Under the pieces are notes generated by a model. It was not told where the DNA came from and did no database searches. It saw only the letters and a list, made by a program, of their open reading frames with translations. A stretch of 37,645 bases of DNA from an uncultured Spirochaetales bacterium (lineage in GTDB: Bacteria > Spirochaetota > Spirochaetia > Sphaerochaetales > Sphaerochaetaceae), in contig CALXOK010000019.1 in NCBI GenBank assembly GCA_944390025.1, forward strand, positions 1-37,645, given 5' to 3'. The first letter of the stretch is position 1, and each line of letters begins with the position of its first letter. Positions 1 through 8,629 of the stretch are shown here, in pieces. The translations under genes and the position numbers were made by a program.

Positions 1-35
1 CTTTCAAAAATCTTTCCGCTCTCTTCAGAGCGCTT

Positions 36-164
36 TGTCAATCTAGCACTTCCGCTTCGCTTGAGTCAAGAACTTTCATGCTCTTTTCTCTCACTTTTTT
101 CGCTTCTGTGCCGGCCGTCTGGCCAACGGTTTGAGACTCTAGCACATGAGAAAAAGAAAAGCAA
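36..164 (-). promoter_or_regulatory. putative tandem promoters reading out of the window's left edge
   Basis: No gene is visible in 1-301. On the minus strand two promoter-like elements sit about 96 bp apart. One is TTGCTT (159-164), 17 bp, TAGAGT (136-141). The other is TTGACT (64-69), 18 bp, TAGATT (40-45). Both -10 elements lie inside the same octamer, GTGCTAGA (138-145 and 42-49). A further TTGACA (36-41) overlaps the second -10. Tandem strong promoters with a shared core are typical of stable-RNA operons, so an rRNA or tRNA operon may start just left of the window. That is inference, because nothing to the left can be seen. Positions 165-243 are AT-rich and otherwise featureless. Confidence 0.4.
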
Positions 165-243
165 TACGAAAATCAGAAAAAATTTATTTTCTTTAATACA
201 AACCTGATAATTATCTATATTACAATTAATAACATATTATAAA

Positions 244-278
244 GTATAAGCTACTAGTATTTTTCCAGTAGCTTATAC
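244..278 (-). terminator. terminator of the 545-residue lipoprotein gene
   Basis: A perfect 12-bp inverted repeat (GTATAAGCTACT at 244-255, AGTAGCTTATAC at 267-278) with an 11-nt loop lies just past the stop codon at 302. On the minus strand it is followed by a weak T-rich stretch, TTTATAAT. The stem is convincing but the U tract is interrupted. Confidence 0.6.
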
Positions 279-301
279 ATCTTTAACTGTTATATTCTAT
301 T

Positions 302-1939
302 TTATATTTCAGCATTTATCATTTCATTCATAAATATATTAGCAACATGAAGATCGCTTGCTGTTGAAGTACCAACACCTCTCAAACTGAAACTACGAAC
401 CTCATATGCCATTGGATTCTGTGATGCATAGCCAGAACCAGAAATAATATATCTGATTGGTTCTTCCTCTGTCGTGAGACCAGTGCTGTCAGAAACTGTC
501 ACATTATTAAACTCAATGCTTATTTCATTCCCAGTGAATGAAAGTGTAGCAAGACCATCATATTTGTAATCATAGTGGACAGGGTTATCTGGATTTTGAC
601 GCCAACTCAGAGGCACTTCAACTATACCACCCTGATAGTCCTCAGGTATATTATCAAATGCTGCTCCCATCAGGGTATTGAAATACATTTCAGCGCCAAA
701 CACTCTGAACATACTCTTCAGCATATCAAGGCTGAGATAAGAATAATCTTTCTCGTCGATTATCATCTTTACAATCTGTACGTCAGCTGGATTATTCGTA
801 TCTCTATAAATCTTGACTACCATTTCGACATTATTAAACTCTGACATCGTAGCCTTAACAGTAATTGTATACGGAACGTTATATTGACCACCTGTAGATT
901 CACTATAATCGAAATTAACTTCAAAACTCGAAACAGTCATTTGCTCGTTATAAAGTTTTGTAGCTGCTTCACTAATTTCCATTAACTGTTCAGCTGTTGC
1001 TTTTGTTGAACCTTCTTGCAGCACGTTACCTTGCATGATATATCCTGCTAATTGATACAAACCGTAGAAACGTGGAGCAAACTCATTTGCAATATAATTG
1101 TCTGTATCCTTATCTGTCTCGCCATCTGTTACTAATGGTTCATCAGAAGCTTCAATGCCGGTTTCAGTTACTTCTGCCCAACCATCAATAGTTATTTTCC
1201 CAGCGACAGAGGACATTGTGTGCCACTGGTTATCAAGTTCAAGTTTGAAAACAAGCACACCATCACCCGTTGAGACAAGAGCGGACTTCTGGCAGTCAAC
1301 TGTTATTTTGACACCCTGGACATCCAATGTGATTTCTTCAAGACTCACGCCGAGATTCCCTGAAAGCTTTTCAGAAATTTCTTTCATTATTTCTGCAAGT
1401 TTTCCCAGCAGATCTGTATTGGAGAAAGTAAGTGCAACAGGAACGAATGTTTCACTTGAGATATCGGATACTGAAACATCATTAATCGTTGCATCTGCTT
1501 TTACAGTTTCAATCTTGGTAATTGCATTACCATCAATTTCGACATCACCTTCATAAACCAAAGTAACAGGTTCATTGTTTTCACCAGCAGTAGCTTCTTC
1601 AATATTAATAGAAAGTTTGTATTGAGATGAAGCTGTAGTAGCACGCCTCTGTACATCATTTACAAAGCTGACACTTCCTTTTTGAATTGTAACTCCATTC
1701 TTTAACTGAACATTTTCAAGTGGTACCGTATCACCAGTTTGCAGAGCATTCATCACCTGCTCTGTCAGCCCCTGAATTGTTGTTTCAACAACAAACTTAC
1801 CTGCTGAAGTTTTCTCCGTCATGCTTTCATTTGAAACAGCAGTAGGTGGCGTTACATTCTTCTCTGGTTCAGGAGTATCAGAAGAACACGACCCGAACAG
1901 GGCAAGAACTAGAAACAATAAAACAACGATTTTTTTCAT
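302..1939 (-). CDS. large surface lipoprotein of unknown function, putatively phase-variable
   Basis: This is a 545-residue protein with a lipoprotein signal peptide: two Lys, a hydrophobic stretch, and a relaxed spirochaete-type lipobox ending F-G-S-C at residue 18. A Ser/Pro/Glu-rich linker follows the lipidated Cys. The rest is rich in Thr, Ser, Val and acidic residues with alternating hydrophobic patterns, which suggests beta-rich extracytoplasmic domains. I recognise no family. The ATG at 1939 has a GAGGGG ribosome-binding site five bases upstream. The gene stands alone between two terminators. Its base composition is visibly more AT-rich than the neighbouring operons, which fits a fast-evolving or acquired surface antigen. 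Its only good promoter carries a G11 tract, so expression may switch on and off. Function is unknown, and outer-membrane or surface location is inferred from the lipobox alone. Confidence 0.85.
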   Translation of the reverse strand: MKKIVVLLFLVLALFGSCSSDTPEPEKNVTPPTAVSNESMTEKTSAGKFVVETTIQGLTEQVMNALQTGDTVPLENVQLKNGVTIQKGSVSFVNDVQRRATTASSQYKLSINIEEATAGENNEPVTLVYEGDVEIDGNAITKIETVKADATINDVSVSDISSETFVPVALTFSNTDLLGKLAEIMKEISEKLSGNLGVSLEEITLDVQGVKITVDCQKSALVSTGDGVLVFKLELDNQWHTMSSVAGKITIDGWAEVTETGIEASDEPLVTDGETDKDTDNYIANEFAPRFYGLYQLAGYIMQGNVLQEGSTKATAEQLMEISEAATKLYNEQMTVSSFEVNFDYSESTGGQYNVPYTITVKATMSEFNNVEMVVKIYRDTNNPADVQIVKMIIDEKDYSYLSLDMLKSMFRVFGAEMYFNTLMGAAFDNIPEDYQGGIVEVPLSWRQNPDNPVHYDYKYDGLATLSFTGNEISIEFNNVTVSDSTGLTTEEEPIRYIISGSGYASQNPMAYEVRSFSLRGVGTSTASDLHVANIFMNEMINAEI

Positions 1940-1947
1940 ATTTCCCC

Positions 1948-1970
1948 TCTTTTTATGGATTTCATAAAAA
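1948..1970 (-). promoter_or_regulatory. 5' leader stem-loop of the lipoprotein gene
   Basis: The minus strand reads CTTTTTATG, AAATC, CATAAAAAG. This is a perfect 9-bp stem with a 5-nt loop, directly upstream of the GAGGGG ribosome-binding site. It also overlaps the expected transcription start, so it could be an operator or a leader hairpin. No function can be assigned from sequence. Confidence 0.45.
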
Positions 1971-2001
1971 GGGTACCCCCCCCCCCGTCCGGTATTGTCA
2001 A
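1970..2001 (-). promoter_or_regulatory. promoter with homopolymeric G tract in its spacer
   Basis: A perfect -35 TTGACA (1996-2001) is followed by a 20-bp spacer and a weak -10 TACCCT (1970-1975). Eleven of the spacer bases are an uninterrupted G run (1976-1986, read as C on the plus strand). The spacer is three bases longer than the usual 17, so the present copy is expected to be weak. Losing two to four G would bring it near optimum. Slipped-strand change in a spacer homopolymer is an established switch in Neisseria porA and nadA, and G tracts control several Treponema tpr genes. Its use here is inferred. Confidence 0.6.
1976..1986 (-). repeat. poly-G tract (11 G on the coding strand)
   Basis: Eleven consecutive C on the plus strand, preceded by GGGTA and followed by GTCC. 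It is the longest G/C homopolymer I noticed in the window and lies 37 bases upstream of the lipoprotein start codon. Tracts of this length are prone to slippage in vivo and also to sequencing error, so the exact length should be treated with care. Confidence 0.9.
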
Positions 2002-2029
2002 CGAAACAAACCTATTTCTTAAAACACTT

Positions 2030-2073
2030 TACCTAAAAATAAAATGAGAGATTTGTAATATTACAAACCTCTC
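2030..2073 (-). terminator. terminator of the beta-CASP nuclease gene
   Basis: The stem GAGAGGTTTGTAA / TTACAAATCTCTC (2046-2073, 13 pairs with one G-U and a TA loop) is followed on the minus strand by ATTTTATTTTT. It lies 27 bases past the stop codon at 2101 and separates this gene from the lipoprotein promoter. Confidence 0.8.
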
Positions 2074-2100
2074 GCAGATGATTTCTTTATGTGGGATTTC

Positions 2101-3750
2101 TTAATCCGGGTCAGAATTCCACTTCTCGCACAGGTCATTGAAGTCGCTTGTGAGACGTTCAAGCGCATTTGCAAGCCTTATGCAACGTTTTTCATCTTTC
2201 CTGTCAGCGCTTGAAATTGCGAATTCGAAACGCTCAATAAGATGATCGAGTCTTTTCTTCTCGCTCTCAAGCCGCTGGGAAGCAGAATCGAGTATTTTAC
2301 TGTTGCGGTCTACATAGACGGCTTCTTTCTGCTGAGGAAGCTCTGCAAGAAGGTCATAGCTGTCAAGAAGCTCAGGAGCACAGGCATTATATCCCATCTG
2401 ACACAGCTGCTGAGCAAACTGAGGAGCCACATTCTCATCACCGTGGACAATAAATACTTTCTCCGGCTTTCTGGTAATATTCTCAAGCCATTTCAATAGT
2501 CCGTCCTTGTCAGCATGGCCGGACAGTCCAGGAAGGCTGGCAATCTCTGCCTTTACATCTATCTGCTCACCGAAGATTGTCACGTGACGGGCACCATCGA
2601 CAATGTTTCTTCCCAGAGTGCCGTTTGCCTGATACCCGACAAAGAGGATTGTGCTCTCACTCTTCCAGAGGTTGTGCTTCAGGTGGTGCTTGATTCTTCC
2701 GGCGTCACACATGCCTGAACTTGAGATGATGACACAGGGCTCTTTCCGCTCATTGAGAGCCTTGGAGTCAGCCACATCCTGAGTTTTTATCAGAGACGGG
2801 AAATCGACTGGATTGAGACCTTTTTTAACAAGTTCCATGGCCTCATCATCAAAGTAATCGCCGCGTATGCTGCCACGGAAGATTGCAGTCGCCCTGACTG
2901 CAAGCGGGCTGTCAAGGAAAACCTGCGGAGTGTAGTCAAGCATTTTATGGTCAATGATGATTCTGTACAGATACAGGATTTCCTGGGTGCGGCCGACCGC
3001 GAATGACGGGATGATGAGCTTGCCTCCACGGCGGAAAGTCCTGTCTGTTATCTGGGCAAGCAGCCGGGCTCTTTCTTCAAGGCTCATCACATTCTTCTCA
3101 TGAAGCCTGTCGCCATATGTCGATTCCATGACGACAATGTCAGCTGTCTCCACGTAGTCAGGATCCCTGATGATAGGCTGGTCAAGGTTTCCGATATCTC
3201 CGGAGAAGACGATTTTCTTCGTGACATCATTCTCTTTGACGAAGACTTCAATGCTTGCAGAGCCCAGCAGATGTCCGGCATCAACAAAGCGGACATGCAC
3301 ATCTTCTGAAAGAGTGAGCATCTGGTCGTAAGCAACGCCTTCGAAATGCTCCATGCATTCATATGCATCGTCCTGAGTATAGAGTGGCTCCACAGGTGGT
3401 TTGCCGTTTCTCTTGTTTTTCCGGCTTTTCCATTCCGCCTCGCTTTCCTGGATATGGGCACTGTCCAGAAGCATGATTGAGCACAGTTCCTGTGTGGCCA
3501 TGGTGCAGTATATTGTTCCCTGATAGCCTTCCTTCACCAGCTGGGGAAGCCGGCCGGAATGGTCAATATGCGCATGAGTGAGCAGCACTGCATCAATCAT
3601 GGACGCGCTGAATGGGAAGCTGTCACCTGCCTTTTTCTCATCTTCGCCCTGAGCAAGGCCGCAGTCAATCAGTATGTTGAGAGTCTCAGTCTCAAGAAGG
3701 AACATTGATCCGGTGACACATCTGGCAGCACCGCAGAATCTTATATTCAT
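2101..3750 (-). CDS. beta-CASP metallo-beta-lactamase ribonuclease-like protein
   Basis: This 549-residue protein belongs to the CPSF73/Ysh1-like metallo-beta-lactamase family, whose members cut or trim RNA with two zinc ions. The zinc motif HAHIDH is at residues 59-64, and the later ligands lie in the VFSGDIG stretch. The beta-CASP region is marked by SFAVGRTQE, SSGMCDAGRIKHHL and the closing GLSGHAD and VFIVHGDE motifs. A Lys/Glu/Leu-rich, coiled-coil-like tail of about 65 residues follows the catalytic core. The ATG at 3750 is chosen because it has a strong AAAGGAG site. An upstream extension to 3852 would run back through the preceding terminator. The gene is transcribed alone, between that terminator and its own. 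The substrate is unknown, and RNA rather than DNA is the usual target in this family. Confidence 0.9.
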   Translation of the reverse strand: MNIRFCGAARCVTGSMFLLETETLNILIDCGLAQGEDEKKAGDSFPFSASMIDAVLLTHAHIDHSGRLPQLVKEGYQGTIYCTMATQELCSIMLLDSAHIQESEAEWKSRKNKRNGKPPVEPLYTQDDAYECMEHFEGVAYDQMLTLSEDVHVRFVDAGHLLGSASIEVFVKENDVTKKIVFSGDIGNLDQPIIRDPDYVETADIVVMESTYGDRLHEKNVMSLEERARLLAQITDRTFRRGGKLIIPSFAVGRTQEILYLYRIIIDHKMLDYTPQVFLDSPLAVRATAIFRGSIRGDYFDDEAMELVKKGLNPVDFPSLIKTQDVADSKALNERKEPCVIISSSGMCDAGRIKHHLKHNLWKSESTILFVGYQANGTLGRNIVDGARHVTIFGEQIDVKAEIASLPGLSGHADKDGLLKWLENITRKPEKVFIVHGDENVAPQFAQQLCQMGYNACAPELLDSYDLLAELPQQKEAVYVDRNSKILDSASQRLESEKKRLDHLIERFEFAISSADRKDEKRCIRLANALERLTSDFNDLCEKWNSDPD

Positions 3751-3820
3751 AGGTTTCTCCTTTTGATTCAATTTTAATGCGATATACCGGTACCGGCCAT
3801 TAATAAATAGATGCACAATG

Positions 3821-3849
3821 AAAAAAAATCCGGCACAAGAGATGCCGGA
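3821..3849 (-). terminator. terminator ending the V-ATPase/USP/EIIA operon
   Basis: The stem TCCGGCA / TGCCGGA (3829-3849, 7-nt loop) is followed on the minus strand by eight T (3821-3828). It is a textbook Rho-independent terminator, 25 bases past the EIIA stop codon. Confidence 0.92.
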
Positions 3850-3873
3850 CAAGCAAACTGAAACAGATTCTTC

Positions 3874-4320
3874 TCAGTCAAAGAACAGCTGATAAACCTC
3901 ATCAGGGGTCCTGCTGGAGGAGAGCATACGGATGAAGATGTCGCTTGAGCATAGCTTTGCGATGGAAGAAAGAATCTGGATATGCTCTGTCGGATTGTCT
4001 TCGCTGGCAAGAACGAGAAAGAAGATTCCGGACTTCTCCTTTCCGCCGAAATCGACAGGAATACGGCTGATTCCAATCACAATCGCGCTTTTCTTCAGAA
4101 AAGGAATCTTGGCATGAGGAATGGCCACACCCTTTTCCATTGCGGTGGAAGCCATGTTTTCCCTGTCAGTGACAGCCCTGATGACGTACTGGCGCTGCTC
4201 ATCGCTCAGGCCCTTTCTGTCTGCATAGAGGTTCACGAGGTCAGCTATGATGTCATCCCTCCTGGAGCTTGTAAGCGGAACGATAACAAGGTTCTTATCT
4301 ATGATATCAAGTAAAGTCAT
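3874..4320 (-). CDS. PTS EIIA domain protein (fructose/mannitol/PtsN type)
   Basis: This 148-residue cytoplasmic protein consists of a single PTS EIIA type-2 domain. The phosphorylatable histidine is His69, in the conserved GVAIPHAKIPFLKKS segment. The conserved FFLVLASEDNPTEHIQIL segment follows, and the domain runs to the C-terminus. There is no linked EIIB or EIIC domain or gene here, so a regulatory PtsN-like role is more likely than sugar uptake. The start codon overlaps the stop of the universal stress protein by one base (TGATG), so the two are translationally coupled. It is the last gene of the ATPase operon. A link between PEP-dependent phosphorylation and the ATPase is suggested only by this arrangement. 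Confidence 0.88.
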   Translation of the reverse strand: MTLLDIIDKNLVIVPLTSSRRDDIIADLVNLYADRKGLSDEQRQYVIRAVTDRENMASTAMEKGVAIPHAKIPFLKKSAIVIGISRIPVDFGGKEKSGIFFLVLASEDNPTEHIQILSSIAKLCSSDIFIRMLSSSRTPDEVYQLFFD

Positions 4321-4814
4321 CAGTCTAACTCCTCAAACATCTGCCATACAGACTCATCATCACGTGTCACCAGCACAGGACAGGGTGAAGTTCTGAGCAT
4401 CCTGTCTGTCTCGCTGGTGAGCTCTTCCCGCCTTGAGCGTATCATATTAACAGAACCCAGAACAAGAAGCTGTATTCCATGCGCCTTTATGTAATGGCTC
4501 ACCTCTGCTGACGGAGAGCCCTCTGTGACAGTGGTCACAAGATTCACATGTCTGCTCTCTGCAAGCTTTTTCGTATGCCTGATATGACGCTCGGCATCCT
4601 TTTTCAGATCAGCAAGGTATTCCGTCTTCTCCTGGCTGACAAAGATTCTCGCCTTGACGAGGTCGCCAAGAGCCTTTGTGTTTATACAGTAAATCGCATG
4701 CAGCCGGCTTCCCGTCGAACGGGCAAGAAGAATGGCATACATACATGCACTCATACTGCTTTCTGATCCATCAAGATAGACCAGAATCTCGCTGAAAGGG
4801 ACTTTATCTGACAC
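4320..4814 (-). CDS. universal stress protein (UspA family)
   Basis: This 164-residue protein is a single Usp domain with an N-terminal strand ILVYLDGSESS, an alpha/beta middle, and the C-terminal block LLVLGSVN...RML.TSPCPVLVTRD. The glycine pattern of ATP-binding Usps (G-x2-G-x9-G-S/T) is not intact: after the first Gly the sequence runs SVNMIRSRREELTSETDRM. It therefore resembles the UspA type that does not bind ATP. The gene begins two bases after the V-ATPase D subunit stop and is coupled to the EIIA gene. Placement at the end of the ATPase operon implies shared expression. A role in tuning energy metabolism is plausible but inferred. Confidence 0.85.
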   Translation of the reverse strand: MSDKVPFSEILVYLDGSESSMSACMYAILLARSTGSRLHAIYCINTKALGDLVKARIFVSQEKTEYLADLKKDAERHIRHTKKLAESRHVNLVTTVTEGSPSAEVSHYIKAHGIQLLVLGSVNMIRSRREELTSETDRMLRTSPCPVLVTRDDESVWQMFEELD

Positions 4815-4816
4815 TC

Positions 4817-5452
4817 TCAGGCCTCCTTTTGTGTGTCTCTCTCCATTCTGTCCTTGACAGACTTCAGGAGGATGAAGTTCTCGCGCTCTGCCTCTTCAAT
4901 CCTTCCAATCAGGTACTTCACCGTCTCCTCCTTGTCCGGGATGACAAGCTTCTCGAGTGCGTTGACTTTCCTGATTGTCTTCTTGACTTCCCGGCTCAGC
5001 CTCATGATTGAAACCTTCAGCTCTGCCATCTGTCCCATGAGGGTCAGGGCCTGGCTGTATTTCTCGATAGCGACTTCGGAGAGCATGCTCGTTCCCTCAG
5101 GAGAGAAGAACGGGCCCTCCCCTGAATAAGTCGTATGCACCTTGGGAAGGCTTACTCCCATAACCTTGCGCCGTGACAGCTCAATCTCACTGGTGATACC
5201 CACGGCACCGGCCAGGTTCCCAAGCCTCAGCCTTCCCATATGCATTATAGCATCCTGAAGCGCCTTCTGGGCTTCAAGCAGGGATTTTTCTACCCTGTTC
5301 TGGTAATCGACTGCCTGATCGACAAGTGTCAGAAGCTCACTGACCAGAATGCTTCTCTTCTGATCCAGCAGCTCATAACCGAGCTTTGCGAAACTCAGTT
5401 CATCCTTCACTCTCATCAGGTTGCTTCTTGTGGGTGCGATACTGCTGTCCAT
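4817..5452 (-). CDS. atpD: V/A-type ATPase subunit D (central stalk)
   Basis: This 211-residue protein is a helical hairpin that forms the rotor shaft inside the A3B3 head. The family signature is clear: an N-terminal PTRSNLMRVKDELSFAKLGYELL-type helix followed by KRSILV, and the C-terminal helix motif RKVNALEKLVIP before a charged tail. Length matches the family. The ATG at 5452 follows the B subunit stop by two bases, and the AAGGG ribosome-binding site lies inside the end of the B gene. It is the last ATPase subunit gene; the stress and PTS genes follow. The symbol follows V-type usage, in which atpD is not the F-type beta subunit. Confidence 0.95.
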   Translation of the reverse strand: MDSSIAPTRSNLMRVKDELSFAKLGYELLDQKRSILVSELLTLVDQAVDYQNRVEKSLLEAQKALQDAIMHMGRLRLGNLAGAVGITSEIELSRRKVMGVSLPKVHTTYSGEGPFFSPEGTSMLSEVAIEKYSQALTLMGQMAELKVSIMRLSREVKKTIRKVNALEKLVIPDKEETVKYLIGRIEEAERENFILLKSVKDRMERDTQKEA

Positions 5453-5454
5453 AA

Positions 5455-6861
5455 TCAGCCCTTATAGTATGTCGCGATTTCTTCCTCTGTCAGACGCTGC
5501 AGTTCTTCTGATGGAAGAATCGACAGTGCCTGCCAGGCAAGGTCAAGTGTCTCTTCGATTGAGCGGTCCTCATCAAAGCGCTGATTGAGGAACTTGTGTT
5601 CGAAGAAGTCTCCGAACTTCATGTAGAGGTTGTCTGTCTCGCTGAGTTCCTCCTCTCCGATGACACTTGCAAGGTTCCTGACGTCCTTGACGTGACTGTA
5701 GGATGCGAAAAGCTGGTTTGAAAGATGCGGATGGTCCGCTCTCGTCATACCTTCTCCGATACCGTCCTTCATAAGTCTTGACAGAGATGGAAGGACATTG
5801 ACCGGAGGATAGACTCCGCTGGCGCTCAGCTGCCTGTCAAAGACAATCTGGCCTTCAGTGATATAGCCGGTGAGATCAGGAATCGGATGAGAGATGTCAT
5901 CATTCGGCATTGTGAGAATAGGAAGCTGTGTGATGGATCCGCTCCTTCCTGAGATTTTGCCAGAACGTTCATAAATCTCTGCAAGATTGGAATACAGGTA
6001 TCCAGGGTATCCTTTTCGGGAGGGAATCTCACCGCGCTGTGTGCTGATCTCACGAAGAGCCTCACAGTAGTTTGTCATGTCAGTCATGATTACAAGGACC
6101 TGCTTTCCCCTGTCAAATGCGAGATGCTCGGCAAGGGTCAGTGCGGTTCTTGGAGTGATGGTTCTCTCAATAGAAGGGTCATCAGCAAGAGAAAGAAAGA
6201 GTGCGACGTTGTCAAGAACACCTGTCTCCTCAAAACTGTCGATGAAGAACTTAGCGACATCGTACTTGACACCCATTGCGGCGAAAACGATGGCGAAATC
6301 ACTTCCTTCCCCGCGTACCTTGGCCTGACGTGCAATCTGGGCGGCAAGCTCGTTGTGGCTCAGACCGTTTCCGGAGAAAATCGGAAGCTTCTGGCCCTGA
6401 ATCAGGGTTGTCATTCCGTCAATGACGGAAATTCCGGTCTGGATGAAGTCCCTCGGGTACTCGCGGCTGGTCGGATTGACCGGAGCACCGTTGACATCCC
6501 TGTCCTCGCTGCCCCTAGGATCGGCTCCTCCGTCGCGGCTCTTTCCCAGTCCGTTCATGACACGGCCAAGCATGTCCTCTGTCACAGACAGGCTCAGAGG
6601 CTCGCCGAGAAAGTGCATTCTGGTATCTGGAAGATTCAGGCCATCAGTTCCTTCAAAGACCTGAACGCAGACAGCCTCATCAGAGGTATCGAGAACCTGG
6701 CCGGAACGTCTCTTTCCATCCGGAGCGAGGATTTCGACAAGTTCCCCGTATCCGACAGGATGGGTGTTCTTCATATACACAAGCGGGCCATCAATCCTGC
6801 TTGCACCTCTGTATTCCCTGCCTCTCAGCAGGCTTCTGTCAACAATGATGTCATTCTTCAT
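5455..6861 (-). CDS. atpB: V/A-type ATPase subunit B (non-catalytic)
   Basis: This is the regulatory, non-hydrolysing subunit of the A3B3 hexamer. Its P-loop position carries the degenerate [17 protein letters not shown], without the GKT of the catalytic subunit, as expected for B. Other family blocks include [33 protein letters not shown], and the [21 protein letters not shown] region. I choose the ATG at 6861 (468 residues) because GGAGG lies five bases upstream. A TTG four codons earlier (6873) is in frame but lacks such a site. The start overlaps the end of the A gene by 11 bases, so translation is probably coupled. Either way the assignment is secure. Confidence 0.96.
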   Translation of the reverse strand: MKNDIIVDRSLLRGREYRGASRIDGPLVYMKNTHPVGYGELVEILAPDGKRRSGQVLDTSDEAVCVQVFEGTDGLNLPDTRMHFLGEPLSLSVTEDMLGRVMNGLGKSRDGGADPRGSEDRDVNGAPVNPTSREYPRDFIQTGISVIDGMTTLIQGQKLPIFSGNGLSHNELAAQIARQAKVRGEGSDFAIVFAAMGVKYDVAKFFIDSFEETGVLDNVALFLSLADDPSIERTITPRTALTLAEHLAFDRGKQVLVIMTDMTNYCEALREISTQRGEIPSRKGYPGYLYSNLAEIYERSGKISGRSGSITQLPILTMPNDDISHPIPDLTGYITEGQIVFDRQLSASGVYPPVNVLPSLSRLMKDGIGEGMTRADHPHLSNQLFASYSHVKDVRNLASVIGEEELSETDNLYMKFGDFFEHKFLNQRFDEDRSIEETLDLAWQALSILPSEELQRLTEEEIATYYKG

Positions 6862-8629
6862 AGAGGCCTCCAAGCTGGGTGATTGAACGGTGCAGCTTCA
6901 ATGCAAGACGATCAATCTGCTGCACATTGTCATTTGAGACATTGAAACGCATTCTTGCAATGTCCTGAACGACAGAAAGCCTTCTTATCTTGACCATCGG
7001 CACACCTTTGCTGATGGCCGCCTGTCCTTCATCATAATAGGTCATGATGATGTCCATCATCGCAATCTGCTTCTCCGGGCTGCAGTAACGGTCAATCTCA
7101 TCGAAGGCGTTCTGCTGGAGGAAGGCGTTCTTGAACAGCGTACACACCTCGATGATGAAGTTCTGGCTGTCCGGAAGCGCATCCGCACCTACGAGCTTGA
7201 CTATCTGCTGGAGTCTTGTCTCTTTCTGAAGCAGGTCCATGATGCGGGCCCTGTTTCTTGACCACCTCCCCTGGCTTTTGTCATCCCACCATGTCCTGAG
7301 TTCTCCTGCATACTCGGAATAGGACTCCGTCCAGCTGATTGCCGGATAGTGACGTGCGGATGCAAGAGCCCTGTCAAGACCCCAGAAACAGCGCACGAAA
7401 CGTCTGGTATGCTGGGTGACCGGTTCGGAGAAGTCACCGCCCGGCGGGCTGACCGCTCCGATGATGGATACAGAACCCTCATCGGAAGAAAGGGTTCTCA
7501 CATGGCCGGCTCTTTCATAGAACTGTGCGATGCGGGTTGCCAGATAAGCAGGGAAGCCCTCCTCTGCCGGCATCTCCTCCATACGTCCGGAAAGCTCTCT
7601 GAGCGCCTCGGCCCAGCGGCTTGTCGAGTCTGCCATGATTGCGACGTTGTAGCCCATGTCACGGTAGTACTCAGCCATTGTGATTCCTGTATAGATGCTG
7701 GCCTCACGTGCAGAAACAGGCATGTTTGATGTGTTTGCGATGAGGATTGTCCTCTCCATGAGGCTCTTTCCCGTTCTCGGATCGACAAGATGCGGGAACT
7801 CCCTGAGGACGTCCGTCATCTCATTTCCTCTCTCACCGCAGCCGATGTAGACGATGATGTCGGCATCGCACCACTGGGCGATTGAGTGCTGTGTCATTGT
7901 CTTTCCGGTTCCGAATCCACCCGGGATTGCAACCGTACCGCCCTTTGCAAGCGGGAAAAGAGAATCAATGACTCTCAGTCCTGTCACAAGGGGAATATCC
8001 AGATTCAGCCTTTCCTTCACAGGACGTGGAACCCTGATCGGATGGTACTGGACCATCGTGACAGTCTCTTCATGTCCGTCCCTGCTGATTCTGGCAACAG
8101 TATCAGTTACCTTCATATCCCCTTCAGGGGCAATCTCATCAACAGTGTATTCTCCGCTGAAAGAGGAAGGAACCATTATCTTGTGTCTTACACGGCTTGT
8201 CTCATCGACATAACCCAGAACAGAACCCGCACTCACGCTGTCCCCTGCCTTGGCAAGCGGGACAAAATGCCATAGCTTCGACTCGTCAACAGCGCTGGCA
8301 CTGATTCCACGGGAGATGAAATCTCCACTGAGCTTTCTCAGCTCCTCAAGCGGACGCTGAATTCCATCATATATGTTTCCGATAAGGCCGGGTGCGAGCT
8401 GACAGGACAGTGACATGCCACTGCCATAGACATTGTCACTAGGAGCGATTCCTGTGGCGTCCTCATAGACCTGGACGGTGGCAGTTGAGCCGGAAAGCTT
8501 CACAATCTCTCCGACAATCTGACCTTCTCCCACATGGACAAGCTCCATCATCGCAGCATCCGTTATTCCCCTGACCTTCAGGACAGGTCCGTTAACTCTA
8601 CTGACCTGACCGATTATTCTGCCTTGCAT
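6851..8629 (-). CDS. atpA: V/A-type ATPase subunit A (catalytic)
   Basis: This 592-residue protein is the ATP-hydrolysing or ATP-synthesising subunit. It opens with the beta-barrel block [15 protein letters not shown]. It contains the non-homologous insert typical of V/A-type A subunits and then the P-loop GGFGTGKT at residues 237-244, followed by MTQHSIAQW. Downstream blocks include [27 protein letters not shown] and the [19 protein letters not shown] region. Length matches the family. The ATG at 8629 has an AGGAAAG site and overlaps the end of the E gene by 16 bases. Whether the enzyme works as a synthase or an ion pump cannot be told from this subunit. Confidence 0.97.
   Translation of the reverse strand: MQGRIIGQVSRVNGPVLKVRGITDAAMMELVHVGEGQIVGEIVKLSGSTATVQVYEDATGIAPSDNVYGSGMSLSCQLAPGLIGNIYDGIQRPLEELRKLSGDFISRGISASAVDESKLWHFVPLAKAGDSVSAGSVLGYVDETSRVRHKIMVPSSFSGEYTVDEIAPEGDMKVTDTVARISRDGHEETVTMVQYHPIRVPRPVKERLNLDIPLVTGLRVIDSLFPLAKGGTVAIPGGFGTGKTMTQHSIAQWCDADIIVYIGCGERGNEMTDVLREFPHLVDPRTGKSLMERTILIANTSNMPVSAREASIYTGITMAEYYRDMGYNVAIMADSTSRWAEALRELSGRMEEMPAEEGFPAYLATRIAQFYERAGHVRTLSSDEGSVSIIGAVSPPGGDFSEPVTQHTRRFVRCFWGLDRALASARHYPAISWTESYSEYAGELRTWWDDKSQGRWSRNRARIMDLLQKETRLQQIVKLVGADALPDSQNFIIEVCTLFKNAFLQQNAFDEIDRYCSPEKQIAMMDIIMTYYDEGQAAISKGVPMVKIRRLSVVQDIARMRFNVSNDNVQQIDRLALKLHRSITQLGGLYEE

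Noticed and set aside
36..41. Third TTGACA near the left edge as another promoter
   Set aside because: No acceptable -10 hexamer at 16-18 bp; it overlaps the -10 of the preceding element.
1098..1556. 152-codon Ser/Thr/Val-rich frame opposite the large lipoprotein
   Set aside because: Its composition mirrors the Thr/Glu-rich antisense gene; no start signal and no family.
1976..1986. Poly-C run dismissed as a sequencing artefact
   Set aside because: Not dismissed: its placement exactly between a perfect -35 and a possible -10 of a lipoprotein gene argues for a real feature, although the exact count may be off.
3787..3796. CCGGTACCGG palindrome upstream of the beta-CASP gene as an operator
   Set aside because: A single short palindrome with no clear promoter around it; too little evidence to annotate.
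6124..6882. 252-codon open frame on the plus strand opposite the V-ATPase B gene
   Set aside because: It is antisense to a certain gene, shows no recognisable family, and its length follows from codon bias of the opposite strand.
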